From Bifidobacterium sp. B4142 (GTDB lineage: Bacteria > Actinomycetota > Actinomycetes > Actinomycetales > Bifidobacteriaceae): 64,000 bases of DNA. The position numbers and the translations under genes are program-made. Below the pieces are notes generated by a model that was not told the origin of the DNA, did not search any database, and was given only the letters and a program-made list of their open reading frames with translations. The number at the start of each line of letters is the position of its first letter. Positions within the stretch are counted from its first letter, which is position 1. Below are positions 46,461-54,901 of this stretch, in pieces. The stretch lies in the NCBI RefSeq assembly GCF_026537325.1, contig NZ_JAFNMJ010000002.1, positions 248,001 through 312,000 on the forward strand, given 5' to 3'.

Positions 46461-47897
46461 TCATTGTTGGGTTGTGGATATTGTGACTGCTGTGATTGTT
46501 GCTTCCCCGTCTGTCACGCAAATGCCGAAATAGCTACCAAGAGGATTTTCCAAACGCGAATGGAGGGTAGTTTTCCCGTCGACGTTGCAAAGGCAGATAT
46601 CCTTATCCAAAAGAATGTCGACTTCATGTTTGCCTATCGACAGATTGCATGGACGCTCTAAATCCACGAAATGAGGAATATCGCCCGATATCTGCCACTG
46701 CTCTTTTCCTGTAATTGGCCTGGGCCAGCGGTCTAAGACCAGCCTTGAGTATCCGGGCTCTAATCGGAGCGAATATGCTTGGTCACCATCGGCTGAGCTT
46801 CTGATTAGAAAAGCAAGGTTGTCGGGTTCAGGCTCGTGAAGAATGAAATCAATGTGCACTAAGCATGTGGAAGGAAGCTCATCTGAACTCATCCTGACCA
46901 CCATGCCGTCGTCTCTTTTCAGATTCACGTCGAATTCGAATTGATCCATGGATTGAGGGAGCCCAAATACCTCCTTAATTTCGTGGGGGATACGGAATGA
47001 TAGGGATCCGTTCTTCTGCTGTATTGCTTCAAGCACCGACATGGTTCCTGCCCACTGCCAGGCACCATCATCTTTGTTGTCTGTGCGTGTTGGAATCCAT
47101 CCGAAGAAAAAGCGTCTGTTATTCCACTCCACGCTCTTTGCGGCATAGAAGGCTCGTGCATCGATGCTGTCCGAATCGGGTGGCCTCAACCATGGCCCTT
47201 GAAGAGATCTGGCCATACGATAACGCGTGCAGAAACGTTCCGAGAATTCTGAATATACGAGATACCACCATTTCCCCCAATGGAAAAGGTCTGGGCACTC
47301 GTGGGTGATGAACCTGTCGGGTGTCCAAATGGGATCAACAGCACGCCACATGTGTAGATCTTCGGAGACGCATTGAGCAATCAAACCCCGTCTTCGAGAT
47401 GGGCCGGCTTCGCGGCGTGCGGCTATGAGCATATGCCACAGTTGATCAGATTCGTTGAAGAAGACGAATGGATCTCTCCAATCCGATGTGTCATACCCCT
47501 GAGTGGCACAGAAAGTATCGGCAGGAATCTTGCTCCAGTCTGTGAGGGAGCCATTGCTTACGGCATGCATCACCCACTGAATGGGGTGGTTTCGCTGATC
47601 CTTGATCTCAGGATTGACTCCTGTATAGAAGAGGTGGGTAGTGCCCTTTGCGTCCTCTACAACGCTGCCAGTGTAGGCGTTAAAGTCTTTGTCTTCTAAT
47701 GAACCGTTATGCAGAACAAGGCCGTAATCGTGGTAGTTTCGTAGATCTCTTGTGCCCACTAGCCGCCAGCCCATTCCTGTTTTAGGGCCCTTGCGCTGTT
47801 CATCAAGATAGAAGAGCATGAATTCGCCATCGCGAGTGAAAGGTATAACGTCACCGACCCAACCTCGGACCGGCTGATAGAAGATTTGTCTACTCAT
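46461..47897 (-). CDS. GH32-like glycoside hydrolase (fructosidase-like) with WVGD nucleophile motif
   Basis: A 478-aa cytoplasmic protein (no signal peptide) with a five-bladed propeller type N-terminal domain and a C-terminal beta-sandwich. Clan GH-J landmarks are present in altered form: the nucleophile region reads GWVGDVIPF with D16 in place of W-[MLV]-NDPNG, TGSVVED near residue 77, the transition-state WRDPF (R141, D142) and the acid/base HECPD (E200). It belongs to a less studied GH32-related group often annotated GH32 or GH43. Fructan or sucrose-like substrate hydrolysis after import is the likely role. ATG 47897 with GAGG upstream is preferred to the frame end at 47933. It is the first gene of the operon. 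Confidence 0.8.
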   Translation of the reverse strand: MSRQIFYQPVRGWVGDVIPFTRDGEFMLFYLDEQRKGPKTGMGWRLVGTRDLRNYHDYGLVLHNGSLEDKDFNAYTGSVVEDAKGTTHLFYTGVNPEIKDQRNHPIQWVMHAVSNGSLTDWSKIPADTFCATQGYDTSDWRDPFVFFNESDQLWHMLIAARREAGPSRRRGLIAQCVSEDLHMWRAVDPIWTPDRFITHECPDLFHWGKWWYLVYSEFSERFCTRYRMARSLQGPWLRPPDSDSIDARAFYAAKSVEWNNRRFFFGWIPTRTDNKDDGAWQWAGTMSVLEAIQQKNGSLSFRIPHEIKEVFGLPQSMDQFEFDVNLKRDDGMVVRMSSDELPSTCLVHIDFILHEPEPDNLAFLIRSSADGDQAYSLRLEPGYSRLVLDRWPRPITGKEQWQISGDIPHFVDLERPCNLSIGKHEVDILLDKDICLCNVDGKTTLHSRLENPLGSYFGICVTDGEATITAVTISTTQQ

Positions 47898-47940
47898 TGA
47901 GAACCTCGTCGTTTCAGCAGCGATTAATGACAAAATGCGC

Positions 47941-47958
47941 TGTTCGAACGTTTGAACA
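47941..47958. promoter_or_regulatory. LacI-type operator O1
   Basis: TGTTCGAACGTTTGAACA is an 18-bp palindrome with one mismatched pair and the CG centre typical of LacI-family sites. It lies just downstream of the predicted transcription start of the GH32 operon, where repressor would block elongation or initiation. Confidence 0.75.
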
Positions 47959-47971
47959 AACTGTATTTACA

Positions 47972-48000
47972 ATACTATTGATTTATATCGATATTGTCAA
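47972..48000 (-). promoter_or_regulatory. Promoter of the GH32-ABC-lacI operon
   Basis: On the minus strand a consensus -35 TTGACA (complement of 47995-48000) and -10 TAGTAT (complement of 47972-47977) are spaced by exactly 17 bases. The start would be near 47965, giving a leader of about 68 bases that includes operator O1. Confidence 0.82.
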
Positions 48001-48029
48001 AATAAGCGATTTCTGAGTTCTATACTGGT

Positions 48030-48047
48030 TGTTCAAACGTTGTAATC
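48030..48047. promoter_or_regulatory. LacI-type operator O2 (imperfect)
   Basis: TGTTCAAACGTT repeats the left half and centre of O1 with one base changed; the right half (GTAATC) is degenerate. Its centre is 89 bases upstream of that of O1, on the far side of the promoter, suggesting an auxiliary site. Confidence 0.55.
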
Positions 48048-48310
48048 TCGGTGTTGTCCTTGTGCTATTTGGCAAGATCTAAAAATGTAACAATGGTGAA
48101 GTTTTGTATTGATCAATTGTTATAAAGCGTAGATCCGATTCAATGCGATGCATACGGTGTGTTTGTTGATTTAGCAAGCTTGAAGCAAGAAGTCGTTTGA
48201 GTCAGTGTCGGATTCAGAGGCTTTCGGCTAAAATCGGAAGCACAGTCGATGGTGACCAAGTCCGCCATCGCACCAGCGGTTCGTCCGCTCACAAGTGCAA
48301 GGAGATTCCC

Positions 48311-48985
48311 ATGGAGATCGTCATTACCGGTCGACATACCCAAATCAAGCAGCGGTTCCGCGATGTTGTGGACAGCAAGATGAACAGGGTGACGGCCATC
48401 GCCCCCGATGCACAGCGCATCCAGGTCGTTCTGACGCATGAAGGCAATCCCCGCCAGGCTGACAGCGCCAAGAGGGTGGAGCTCACGGTCCAGGCCGGCA
48501 AGACCGTGATTCGGGCCGAGGCTTCCAGCGCCGACGAGTTCAGCGCGCTGGATATGGCCCTGGACAAGCTGACCCAGCGTCTGCGCCGGGTCCGCGACCG
48601 CCGCAAGGATCACCGCCGCGGACTGGAGCATCCACCTCTGCCCGTCGAACTGCCCGTGGACGACCAGGCAGGCGACCAGGGAGATCAGGGCCAGGAGTCC
48701 AATCCCGACAACAGCGCCCAGAGCGCCGTGGCCTCGGATCTGGCTCCGGGCCAGTCGGTCGAGGTGCAGGTGGGAGACACCCCCATCGTCATCCGCCGCA
48801 AGCTGCACATCGCGGAGCCCATGAGCATCGACGAGGCCCTCTACGAGATGGAGCTGATCGGCCATGACTTCTTCCTCTTCGTCAACAAGGAGACCCAGCG
48901 GCCGTCGGTGGTCTACCATCGGCATGGTTGGAGCTATGGCGTCTTCGAGATCGATACGCCTGAGCATGTAGGCCAGAAGAAGTAA
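48311..48985 (+). CDS. hpf: Long ribosome hibernation promoting factor
   Basis: A 224-aa long-form HPF that dimerises 70S ribosomes into inactive 100S particles in stationary phase. The N-terminal ribosome-binding domain reads MEIVITGRHTQIKQRFRDVVDSKMNRV, ending near residue 105 with KLTQRLRRVRDRRKDHRRG. An acidic linker follows, then the C-terminal dimerisation domain (VIRRKLHIAEPMSIDEALYEMELIGHDFFLFVNKETQRPSVVYHRHGWSYGVFE). ATG 48311 has AAGGAG 6 bases upstream; the frame extends to 48197, but that part is AT-rich leader. Next downstream is secA, the usual neighbour. Confidence 0.93.
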   Translation: MEIVITGRHTQIKQRFRDVVDSKMNRVTAIAPDAQRIQVVLTHEGNPRQADSAKRVELTVQAGKTVIRAEASSADEFSALDMALDKLTQRLRRVRDRRKDHRRGLEHPPLPVELPVDDQAGDQGDQGQESNPDNSAQSAVASDLAPGQSVEVQVGDTPIVIRRKLHIAEPMSIDEALYEMELIGHDFFLFVNKETQRPSVVYHRHGWSYGVFEIDTPEHVGQKK

Positions 48986-49009
48986 CGGTAAAACGGATAT
49001 TGAACTGTG

Positions 49010-49061
49010 GGGCGATTCCCCGGCGGCAGGATGGCCTGGCCTCCGGAGAATCGCCCTTCTT
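49010..49061 (+). terminator. Terminator of hpf
   Basis: GGGCGATTC (49010-49018) pairs with GAATCGCCC (49048-49056), and the inner CCGG/CCGG pair extends the stem. TTCTTC follows. It separates hpf from secA. Confidence 0.7.
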
Positions 49062-49211
49062 CAATGCCCGGTCCGGCTGCCAGGGCCACAGTCGGGTTTG
49101 TGGAACCATCGGTTTCGAGAAAATCGGTGCATTCGCGTAAGATAATCAAGGTCTGGGCCTACGTCAGCTGAGGGCGTGCGAAGGCCATAAAAGAACGGTA
49201 GGGAGCGCAAC

Positions 49212-52184
49212 GTGGTAGCAGTCTTGGACAAGGTCCTCCGTATGGGCGAGGGTCGTCAGATTCGCAAGCTTCAGGGGGTGGCCAAGGCGACCAACGCCTT
49301 CGAGGATCAGATCTCGGCCATGTCCGATGAAGAGCTCAAGGCGCAGACGCCCAAGTTCAAGCAGCGACTGGAGAACGGCGAATCCCTCGATTCCCTGATG
49401 CCCGAAGCCTTCGCCACGGTTCGCGAGGTTTCCAAGCGCACCCTGGGCCAGCGGCACTTCGATGTCCAGCTGATGGGCGGCGCGGCTCTGCACTGGGGCA
49501 ACATCGCCGAGATGAAGACCGGCGAGGGCAAGACTTTGGTGGCCACCCTGCCCAGCTATCTGAACGCCTTGGAGGGCAAGGGCGTGCATGTGGTCACGGT
49601 CAACGACTACCTGGCCTCCTACCAGAGCGAGCTCATGGGACGCATCTTCCGCTTCCTGGGCATGAGCGTGGGCTGCATCATCACCGACCAGCGCCCCAAC
49701 GAGCGTCGCAAGCAGTACCAGGCGGACATCACCTACGGCACTAACAACGAATTCGGCTTCGACTACCTGCGTGACAACATGGCCTGGGACAAGGACGAGC
49801 TGGTTCAGCGCGGCCACCACTTCGCCATCGTGGACGAGGTGGATTCCATTCTGATTGACGAGGCACGAACTCCTCTGATCATCTCCGGACCCGCCGAGGG
49901 CGACGTGACCCGATGGTATCGGCAGTTCGCCAAGCTGGTCCCCAAGCTCACCAGGGATGAGGACTACGAGGTCGACGAGAAGAAGAAGGTCGTCGGCATC
50001 CTGGATCCGGGCATCACCAAGGTGGAGGACTACCTGGGCATCGACAACCTTTACGAGCCCGCCAACACCGCCCTGATCGGATACCTGAACAACGCCATCA
50101 AGGCCAAGGAGCTCTTCCTGCGCGATCGCGACTATGTAGTTCAGAACGGCGAGGTCCTGATCGTGGACGAACACACGGGCCGTCTGCTCAAGGGCCGCCG
50201 CTACAACGAGGGCCTCCACCAGGCTATCGAGGCCAAGGAGGGCGTGGAGGTCAAGGCCGAGAACCAGACCTTCGCCACCATCACCCTGCAGAACTACTTC
50301 CGCATGTACGACAAGCTGGCGGGCATGACCGGAACGGCCGAGACCGAGGCCGCCGAGTTCATGAACACCTACAAGCTGGGCGTGCTGCCCATCCCCACCA
50401 ACAAGCCCATGATCCGCAAGGACCAGGACGATCTGATCTACCGCTCCAAGAAGGAGAAGCTGGCCGCCATCGTCCGGGATGTAGCCAAGCGACATGCCAA
50501 GGGCCAGCCCATCCTGTTGGGCACCGCATCCGTGGAGTCCTCCGAGGTGGTCTCCTCCCTGCTGGACGTAGCCGGCATCGACCACCAGGTACTCAACGCC
50601 AAGCAGCATGCGCGCGAGGCTGCGGTCGTAGCCGTGGCAGGGCGCAAGGGCGCCGTGACCGTGGCCACCAACATGGCTGGGCGCGGCACCGACATCATGC
50701 TGGGTGGGAACGTGGAGTTCCTTGCCGATCAGAAGCTCAAGGAGCAGGGCTACTCGCCCGACGACACCCCCGAGGAGTATGAGAAGCGCTGGCCCAAGAT
50801 GCTGGATTCCGTCAAGGAACAGGTTAAGGACGAGCATGAGGAGGTTGTCAAGCTGGGCGGCCTCTACGTGCTGGGCACCGAACGGCACGAGTCTCGCCGC
50901 ATCGACAACCAGCTGCGCGGCCGTTCCGGCCGTCAGGGCGACCCCGGTGAGTCCAGGTTCTACCTGAGCCTGGAGGATGACCTGATGCGCCTGTTCAACA
51001 CCCAGCTGGTGGCTCGCATGATGTCCTCCAAGAGTCTGCCCGAAGGTCAACCCATCGGCACCAAGAGTGTCTCCAAGGGTGTGCGCAATGCGCAGAAGTC
51101 CGTCGAATCCCGCAACTACGAGATCCGCAAGAACGTGCTCAAGTATGACGACGTGATGAACAAGCAGCGTCAGGTCATCTACGGCGAGCGTCAGGCCGTG
51201 CTCAAGGGCGAGGACATCCACCAGGACATCCTCCGCTTCATCCGTGAGACCGTGACTTCATACATCCGTGGGGCGCAGAACGGCTCGGACAAGCCTCAGG
51301 ATTGGGATGCTGACGGGCTCTGGAAGGCGCTGGCCTCCGTCTATCCGATCAGTCTCGACCAGGATGAGAGCATGGACTCCCTGGAGGGTCTGAAGGGTGA
51401 CAAGGCCGTCAAGGCCCTGGCGGACAAGATCGTTGAGGATGCCGAGTCCATCTACCAGAAGCGCGAGGATGAACTGGGCGAGAAGGGCTCCAGGCAGCTG
51501 GAGCGCCAGGTGGTCCTCTCCGTCCTGGACAGCAAGTGGCGTGAGCACCTCTATGAGATGGACTACCTCAAGGATGGCATCGGCCTGCGCGGTATGGGTC
51601 AGCGCGACCCCTTGGTCGAGTACCAGCGCGAGGGCTACCAGATGTACAACTCCATGATCGACGCCATCAAGGAGCAGACCGTGCAGCTGCTCTTCAACGT
51701 GGACCTCAAGCAGATCGCGGCCAGTCAGGAGAACGAGCGGCGGGCCCGCGAAGAGCGTGAAGAAAACGAGGGAAGCCAGTCCGAGGAAGTCAACTACCAG
51801 GCGCCTGAAGAGCCTGATGCCGAAGACGAGACCACCGACATCGACGAGACGGCCGAGGAGCGCGATGAGGATGCCCCGGCGGGCAGCGTCCAGGAGGACT
51901 CCGACGAGGATGAGTCAGAGGATGCCGCTGACGCGCAGTCGGGTCTGAGCACGTCCGCCGAGGACTCGGAGGCTTCCGACGATTCGGCCCCGGCCCCGGT
52001 TGGGCCTGCTCCCATCAGTCATGCCGAGGGGAAGGTTCCTGCCAATAAGCGGCCCAAGGCCGTAGAGGATCACTCGCCTTGGGCCGATGGCCGCACCTTC
52101 CCGGGCACACCCCGTAACGCTCCTTGCCCCTGCGGCTCTGGACGCAAGTACAAGATGTGCCACGGTCAGAACGAGAAGAAATGA
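49212..52184 (+). CDS. secA: Preprotein translocase ATPase SecA
   Basis: Motor of the general secretion pathway, 990 aa. It contains [25 protein letters not shown] (Walker A near residue 105), [34 protein letters not shown] (DEAD region), [24 protein letters not shown] and the C-terminal zinc site [13 protein letters not shown] (C-x-C-x8-CH) that binds SecB-like partners or the membrane. A 150-residue Asp/Glu/Ser-rich linker before the zinc site (about 835-960) is unusually long. The start is GTG 49212 with AGGGAG upstream. The only SecA in the window, it is SecA1-like. Confidence 0.96.
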   Translation: MVAVLDKVLRMGEGRQIRKLQGVAKATNAFEDQISAMSDEELKAQTPKFKQRLENGESLDSLMPEAFATVREVSKRTLGQRHFDVQLMGGAALHWGNIAEMKTGEGKTLVATLPSYLNALEGKGVHVVTVNDYLASYQSELMGRIFRFLGMSVGCIITDQRPNERRKQYQADITYGTNNEFGFDYLRDNMAWDKDELVQRGHHFAIVDEVDSILIDEARTPLIISGPAEGDVTRWYRQFAKLVPKLTRDEDYEVDEKKKVVGILDPGITKVEDYLGIDNLYEPANTALIGYLNNAIKAKELFLRDRDYVVQNGEVLIVDEHTGRLLKGRRYNEGLHQAIEAKEGVEVKAENQTFATITLQNYFRMYDKLAGMTGTAETEAAEFMNTYKLGVLPIPTNKPMIRKDQDDLIYRSKKEKLAAIVRDVAKRHAKGQPILLGTASVESSEVVSSLLDVAGIDHQVLNAKQHAREAAVVAVAGRKGAVTVATNMAGRGTDIMLGGNVEFLADQKLKEQGYSPDDTPEEYEKRWPKMLDSVKEQVKDEHEEVVKLGGLYVLGTERHESRRIDNQLRGRSGRQGDPGESRFYLSLEDDLMRLFNTQLVARMMSSKSLPEGQPIGTKSVSKGVRNAQKSVESRNYEIRKNVLKYDDVMNKQRQVIYGERQAVLKGEDIHQDILRFIRETVTSYIRGAQNGSDKPQDWDADGLWKALASVYPISLDQDESMDSLEGLKGDKAVKALADKIVEDAESIYQKREDELGEKGSRQLERQVVLSVLDSKWREHLYEMDYLKDGIGLRGMGQRDPLVEYQREGYQMYNSMIDAIKEQTVQLLFNVDLKQIAASQENERRAREEREENEGSQSEEVNYQAPEEPDAEDETTDIDETAEERDEDAPAGSVQEDSDEDESEDAADAQSGLSTSAEDSEASDDSAPAPVGPAPISHAEGKVPANKRPKAVEDHSPWADGRTFPGTPRNAPCPCGSGRKYKMCHGQNEKK

Positions 52185-52237
52185 CAGGTAGGCTCACTGA
52201 TTAGCGGCTTCTGCAGATAGGGTTGCCGATCTGTTTG

Positions 52238-52270
52238 ACGGTCATCGCTCGCAAGGGCGGTGGCCGTTTC
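52238..52270 (+). terminator. Probable secA terminator
   Basis: ACGGTCATCGC (52238-52248) can pair with GGCGGTGGCCGT (52256-52267), with one bulge and G-T pairs, followed by TTTCC. It is located 54 bases past the secA stop and before the trpD promoter. Confidence 0.5.
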
Positions 52271-52281
52271 CATATATTGGA

Positions 52282-52310
52282 TTGACTTCTTTCATATATT
52301 GGTAGATAAG
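52282..52310 (+). promoter_or_regulatory. Promoter of trpD
   Basis: -35 TTGACT (52282-52287) and -10 GATAAG (52305-52310) are 17 bases apart. CATATATTGG occurs twice around it (52271-52280 and 52293-52302), a possible regulator site. The leader to the ATG would be about 100 bases. Confidence 0.55.
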
Positions 52311-52371
52311 TGACCAGAATATGGGATTACCTTGTGTAGGGGAGGGGCAGGGCAGTAAACCTAGAGCAAAC

Positions 52372-52396
52372 AGCGGGGCATCCGGCCCCGCTTCTT
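52372..52396 (+). terminator. Leader hairpin 22 bases before trpD (possible attenuator)
   Basis: AGCGGGGC (52372-52379) and GCCCCGCT (52385-52392) form a perfect 8-bp stem with a 5-base loop followed by TCTTC. It lies between the trpD promoter and ATG. No tryptophan-rich leader peptide is seen, so if it attenuates it does so by another mechanism, or it masks or spaces the start region. Confidence 0.5.
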
Positions 52397-52414
52397 CAAA
52401 CGAAAAGAGTCATC

Positions 52415-53515
52415 ATGCGGCCAGTTAGCTGGAAATCCGTCCTGAACTCCTTGGTGTCCGGTCGACACCTGAGCGCGGATGAGGCCGAGTGGTGCATGAA
52501 CGACCTGATGGACGGGAATGCCGACCCGGTACAGGTGGGCGCCGCCCTGTCCATGCAGTCCACCCTGGGGCTGACCAGCCCGGAAGTCGAAGGGGCCGCC
52601 AAGGCCATGGTGGGTCATGCGGTGCCGCTGAAGGTCAGCGGTGATGTGACTGACATCGTCGGCACCGGCGGCGATGGGGCAGCGACCGTCAACCTGTCGA
52701 CCATGGGCGCCATCGTGGCTGCCGCAGCAGGGGTCAGGATCGTCAAGCATGGCAACCGGGCCGCCTCCAGCAAGAGCGGCACCGCCGACTGCTTGGAGCA
52801 GCTGGGCCTGCCCTTGGATCTGCCGCCGCAGGAGGTGGCTGCCATGGCTGATCGCTACGGCATCACCTTCGTCTTTGCCAAGACCTTCCATCCGGCCATG
52901 CGGTTTGCCGGACCTGTTCGCTCCTCGCTGGGCATCCCGACCGTCTTCAACCTGCTGGGTCCCCTGACCAACCCGGTCAACCCGCGCTATGTGGCCATTG
53001 GATGCGCCCAGCGTCAGCTGAGTCCCATGATGGCCCAGGTCTATGCCTCACGCGGCCAGGAGGGCATGGTCTACACCTCGGTCGAGGGCCTTGACGAGAT
53101 GGCCCCGACCGGGCCGGTTTCCATCTGGGAGATCCACCAGGGCAAGGTGGAGGAGCGCTCCTTCGACCCGACCCGTGAACTGGGCCTCGACCCGGTGGAT
53201 TTGGATGACCTGCGCGGCGGCGATCCCGCCTTCAACGCCAGCGTCGTCAGGGACTTCCTGGCTGGAAAGTCGGTTCCCTCCGGTTCCACGGCCCTGCTCA
53301 ATGCGGCCTCGGCCATCGTGGCTGACGGTACGCAGATCGATGCCGGTCCCGAGGCTGATCTGAACGTGCGGTTTGCCCAGGCCTATCAACTGGCTACCGA
53401 GGTTGTGGATCAAGGCATGGCCGCCGACCTCCTGACAGCCTGGATCCACGGAGCCCAGGAGGCGCAGTCCCATTACCGGCAAGAGGATCGGGCATCCCGT
53501 CCGGTCTTAGTCTAG
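52415..53515 (+). CDS. trpD: Anthranilate phosphoribosyltransferase
   Basis: Second step of tryptophan synthesis, joining anthranilate to PRPP. The 366-aa protein has the N-terminal helical dimer domain with CMNDLMDGNADPVQVGAALSMQ, the PRPP-binding glycine-rich loop VGTGGDGAATVNLST near residue 83, KHGNRAASSKSGTADCLEQLG near 110 and HPAMRFAGPVRSSLGIPTVFNLLGPLTNP. It stands alone, with no other trp gene adjacent, own promoter and a leader hairpin, so it is regulated separately from the rest of the pathway. The ribosome site is weak (AAAAGAG). It ends at a strong terminator. Confidence 0.94.
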   Translation: MRPVSWKSVLNSLVSGRHLSADEAEWCMNDLMDGNADPVQVGAALSMQSTLGLTSPEVEGAAKAMVGHAVPLKVSGDVTDIVGTGGDGAATVNLSTMGAIVAAAAGVRIVKHGNRAASSKSGTADCLEQLGLPLDLPPQEVAAMADRYGITFVFAKTFHPAMRFAGPVRSSLGIPTVFNLLGPLTNPVNPRYVAIGCAQRQLSPMMAQVYASRGQEGMVYTSVEGLDEMAPTGPVSIWEIHQGKVEERSFDPTRELGLDPVDLDDLRGGDPAFNASVVRDFLAGKSVPSGSTALLNAASAIVADGTQIDAGPEADLNVRFAQAYQLATEVVDQGMAADLLTAWIHGAQEAQSHYRQEDRASRPVLV

Positions 53516-53538
53516 GTTCGTTGCTGCTAGACCTGTTT

Positions 53539-53582
53539 GGGCCCCGCCGGCTGATATTCCAGCCAGTGGGGCCCGATTTTTT
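53539..53582 (+). terminator. Terminator of trpD
   Basis: GGGCCCC (53539-53545) pairs with GGGGCCC (53568-53574), with an inner GGCTG/CAGCC stem, followed by GATTTTTT. It can also serve the convergent membrane protein gene only weakly, since its other side lacks an A run. Confidence 0.88.
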
Positions 53583-53596
53583 GGCGGCACACGGCA

Positions 53597-54142
53597 TTAT
53601 CGCCTGTAGTGTCGTTCGTCGTCATCGAAGAGCCCGCTTGAATCATCGCGGAAATTCTTCCGGTCGATGATCAGTCCTGCGATGCCTATCAGCAGGAGCA
53701 GGCCCGCCAGCAGGCCGGTCAAGCCGGACCAGCGGGGAATGAAGATGGTCAGGAAGAAGCAGACCAGGCCCAGCGCCGTCATGATCATGAACGCCACCCG
53801 CCTTCTGCCCAGATCGCTCAGGTCGGGGTTGGGCGGCACAAAGTTCGACGACTGATCCATGACCTCGTCGGTGTCCAGCCAGCTCCTACCCTGGAAATCG
53901 CGCGGTCCTGAGCCGCCGACGAAGGAGTCTCGCTTCAGGTCCTCGGCCCTCAGCGCCGCCTTCTTCTCGGACTTTCGAGCCTTCTTTTCAAATTCCTTGG
54001 CCGTCTTGGACGACTCCAGGGAACCCAGCTCGTCAGCGTGCGAGTTCAGGAAGTCCGCCCACTCTTCGTCCCCCTGTGGGGAGCCGGTTCCCGCCTCGCT
54101 GTTATACTGTTTCCCGGCGTCGTTATGCTTGTGCTCGGTCAT
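53597..54142 (-). CDS. Conserved membrane protein of unknown function
   Basis: A 181-aa protein: a hydrophilic acidic N-terminal two-thirds with a Lys/Glu/Ala helix (AKEFEKKARKSEKKAALRAEDLKRD), then two adjacent membrane segments (about residues 115-135 and 140-160: VAFMIMTALGLVCFFLTIF, GLTGLLAGLLLLIGIAGLII) and a short charged tail. No known domain is certain; the helical hairpin resembles DUF3040-like actinobacterial proteins only loosely. ATG 54142 is preferred to the much longer open frame reaching 54364, which runs through the divergent acyltransferase. The two genes share about 50 bases of promoter. Confidence 0.7.
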   Translation of the reverse strand: MTEHKHNDAGKQYNSEAGTGSPQGDEEWADFLNSHADELGSLESSKTAKEFEKKARKSEKKAALRAEDLKRDSFVGGSGPRDFQGRSWLDTDEVMDQSSNFVPPNPDLSDLGRRRVAFMIMTALGLVCFFLTIFIPRWSGLTGLLAGLLLLIGIAGLIIDRKNFRDDSSGLFDDDERHYRR

Positions 54143-54190
54143 AGAACCATCGTAACCTCGGCCGCACGCATTCGCTACCAAGGAGTCTCT

Positions 54191-54889
54191 GTGCTGTACT
54201 GGTTCTTCGTCAAACTGCTCGGTCCGTTGGCGCGTACCTGGTTCAAACCGACCGTTGAGGGCACGGGGAACATTCCCAAGCAGGGGGCTGCCATCATCGC
54301 CTCCAACCATCTGGCCGTCATCGACGATGCCCTCCTGCCCATCACCTGTCCTCGGATGATCCACTTCATGGGCAAGGCCGAGTATTTCAACGGCAAGGGG
54401 ATCAAGGGCAGGTTCAAGAAGTGGTGGTTCAGCTCGGTCGGAGTCTTCCCCGTGGACAGGTCAGGCGGCTCCAAGTCGCTGGGAGCCATGGAAACGGCGC
54501 GTTCCATCCTTGAGCACGGGCACATCTTCGGCATCCATCCGGAGGGCACGCGCAGCCCTGACGGCAGGCTCTATAGGGGGCACACCGGGGCGGCGCGACT
54601 GGCCTTCGAGACCGGGACGACGGTGGTGCCAGCAGCCATCATCGGCACCAGGCAGCTTCAGGAGCCCGGCCATGTGATTCCTCATAAGGGCAGGACTAAG
54701 GTCATCTACGGCAAGCCCATCACGGTGCCCTATGTGCCGGTCAACAGCCTCACCCATGAGGAGATCCGCAACCTGACCGACCGGATCATGCAGGAGATCC
54801 AGGAGATGAGCGGGCAACGATACGTGGACGTGTATGCCCAGGTCATCAAGGCACATGAAAACCATGAGAACACTCAGGAGCTGGACTGA
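54191..54889 (+). CDS. 1-acyl-sn-glycerol-3-phosphate acyltransferase family protein
   Basis: Membrane-bound PlsC-type acyltransferase (232 aa) that acylates lysophosphatidic acid in phospholipid synthesis. The catalytic NHxxxxD is at residues 39-45 (H40, D45 in SNHLAVIDD), the second motif KAEYF-GRFKKWWFSSVGVFPVDR near 62-90, the glycerol-phosphate-binding PEGTRSPDG at 117-125 and VVPAAIIG near 145. GTG 54191 with AAGGAG upstream is the start; the open frame to 54038 lies in the divergent gene. Other acyl acceptors (as in mycobacterial PlsC-like proteins) cannot be excluded. Confidence 0.88.
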   Translation: MLYWFFVKLLGPLARTWFKPTVEGTGNIPKQGAAIIASNHLAVIDDALLPITCPRMIHFMGKAEYFNGKGIKGRFKKWWFSSVGVFPVDRSGGSKSLGAMETARSILEHGHIFGIHPEGTRSPDGRLYRGHTGAARLAFETGTTVVPAAIIGTRQLQEPGHVIPHKGRTKVIYGKPITVPYVPVNSLTHEEIRNLTDRIMQEIQEMSGQRYVDVYAQVIKAHENHENTQELD

Positions 54890-54901
54890 CTTCCCAAGGG
54901 T

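Larger units (their letters stand above)
47898..48310. other. 413-base AT-rich divergent control region
   Basis: No coding frame is credible here. The left half holds the sugar-operon promoter and two LacI-type operators (separate entries). The right half must hold the hpf promoter, but no convincing -35/-10 pair was found; ATTGATCAAT is a 10-bp palindrome in it (near 48110). The AT-richness ends about 48200, where GC-rich core sequence resumes. Confidence 0.6.

Noticed and set aside
52321-52430. Short leader ORF before trpD as a tryptophan attenuation peptide
   Set aside because: The 35-codon frame from ATG 52321 contains no Trp codon and overlaps the trpD start, so it does not fit a leader peptide.
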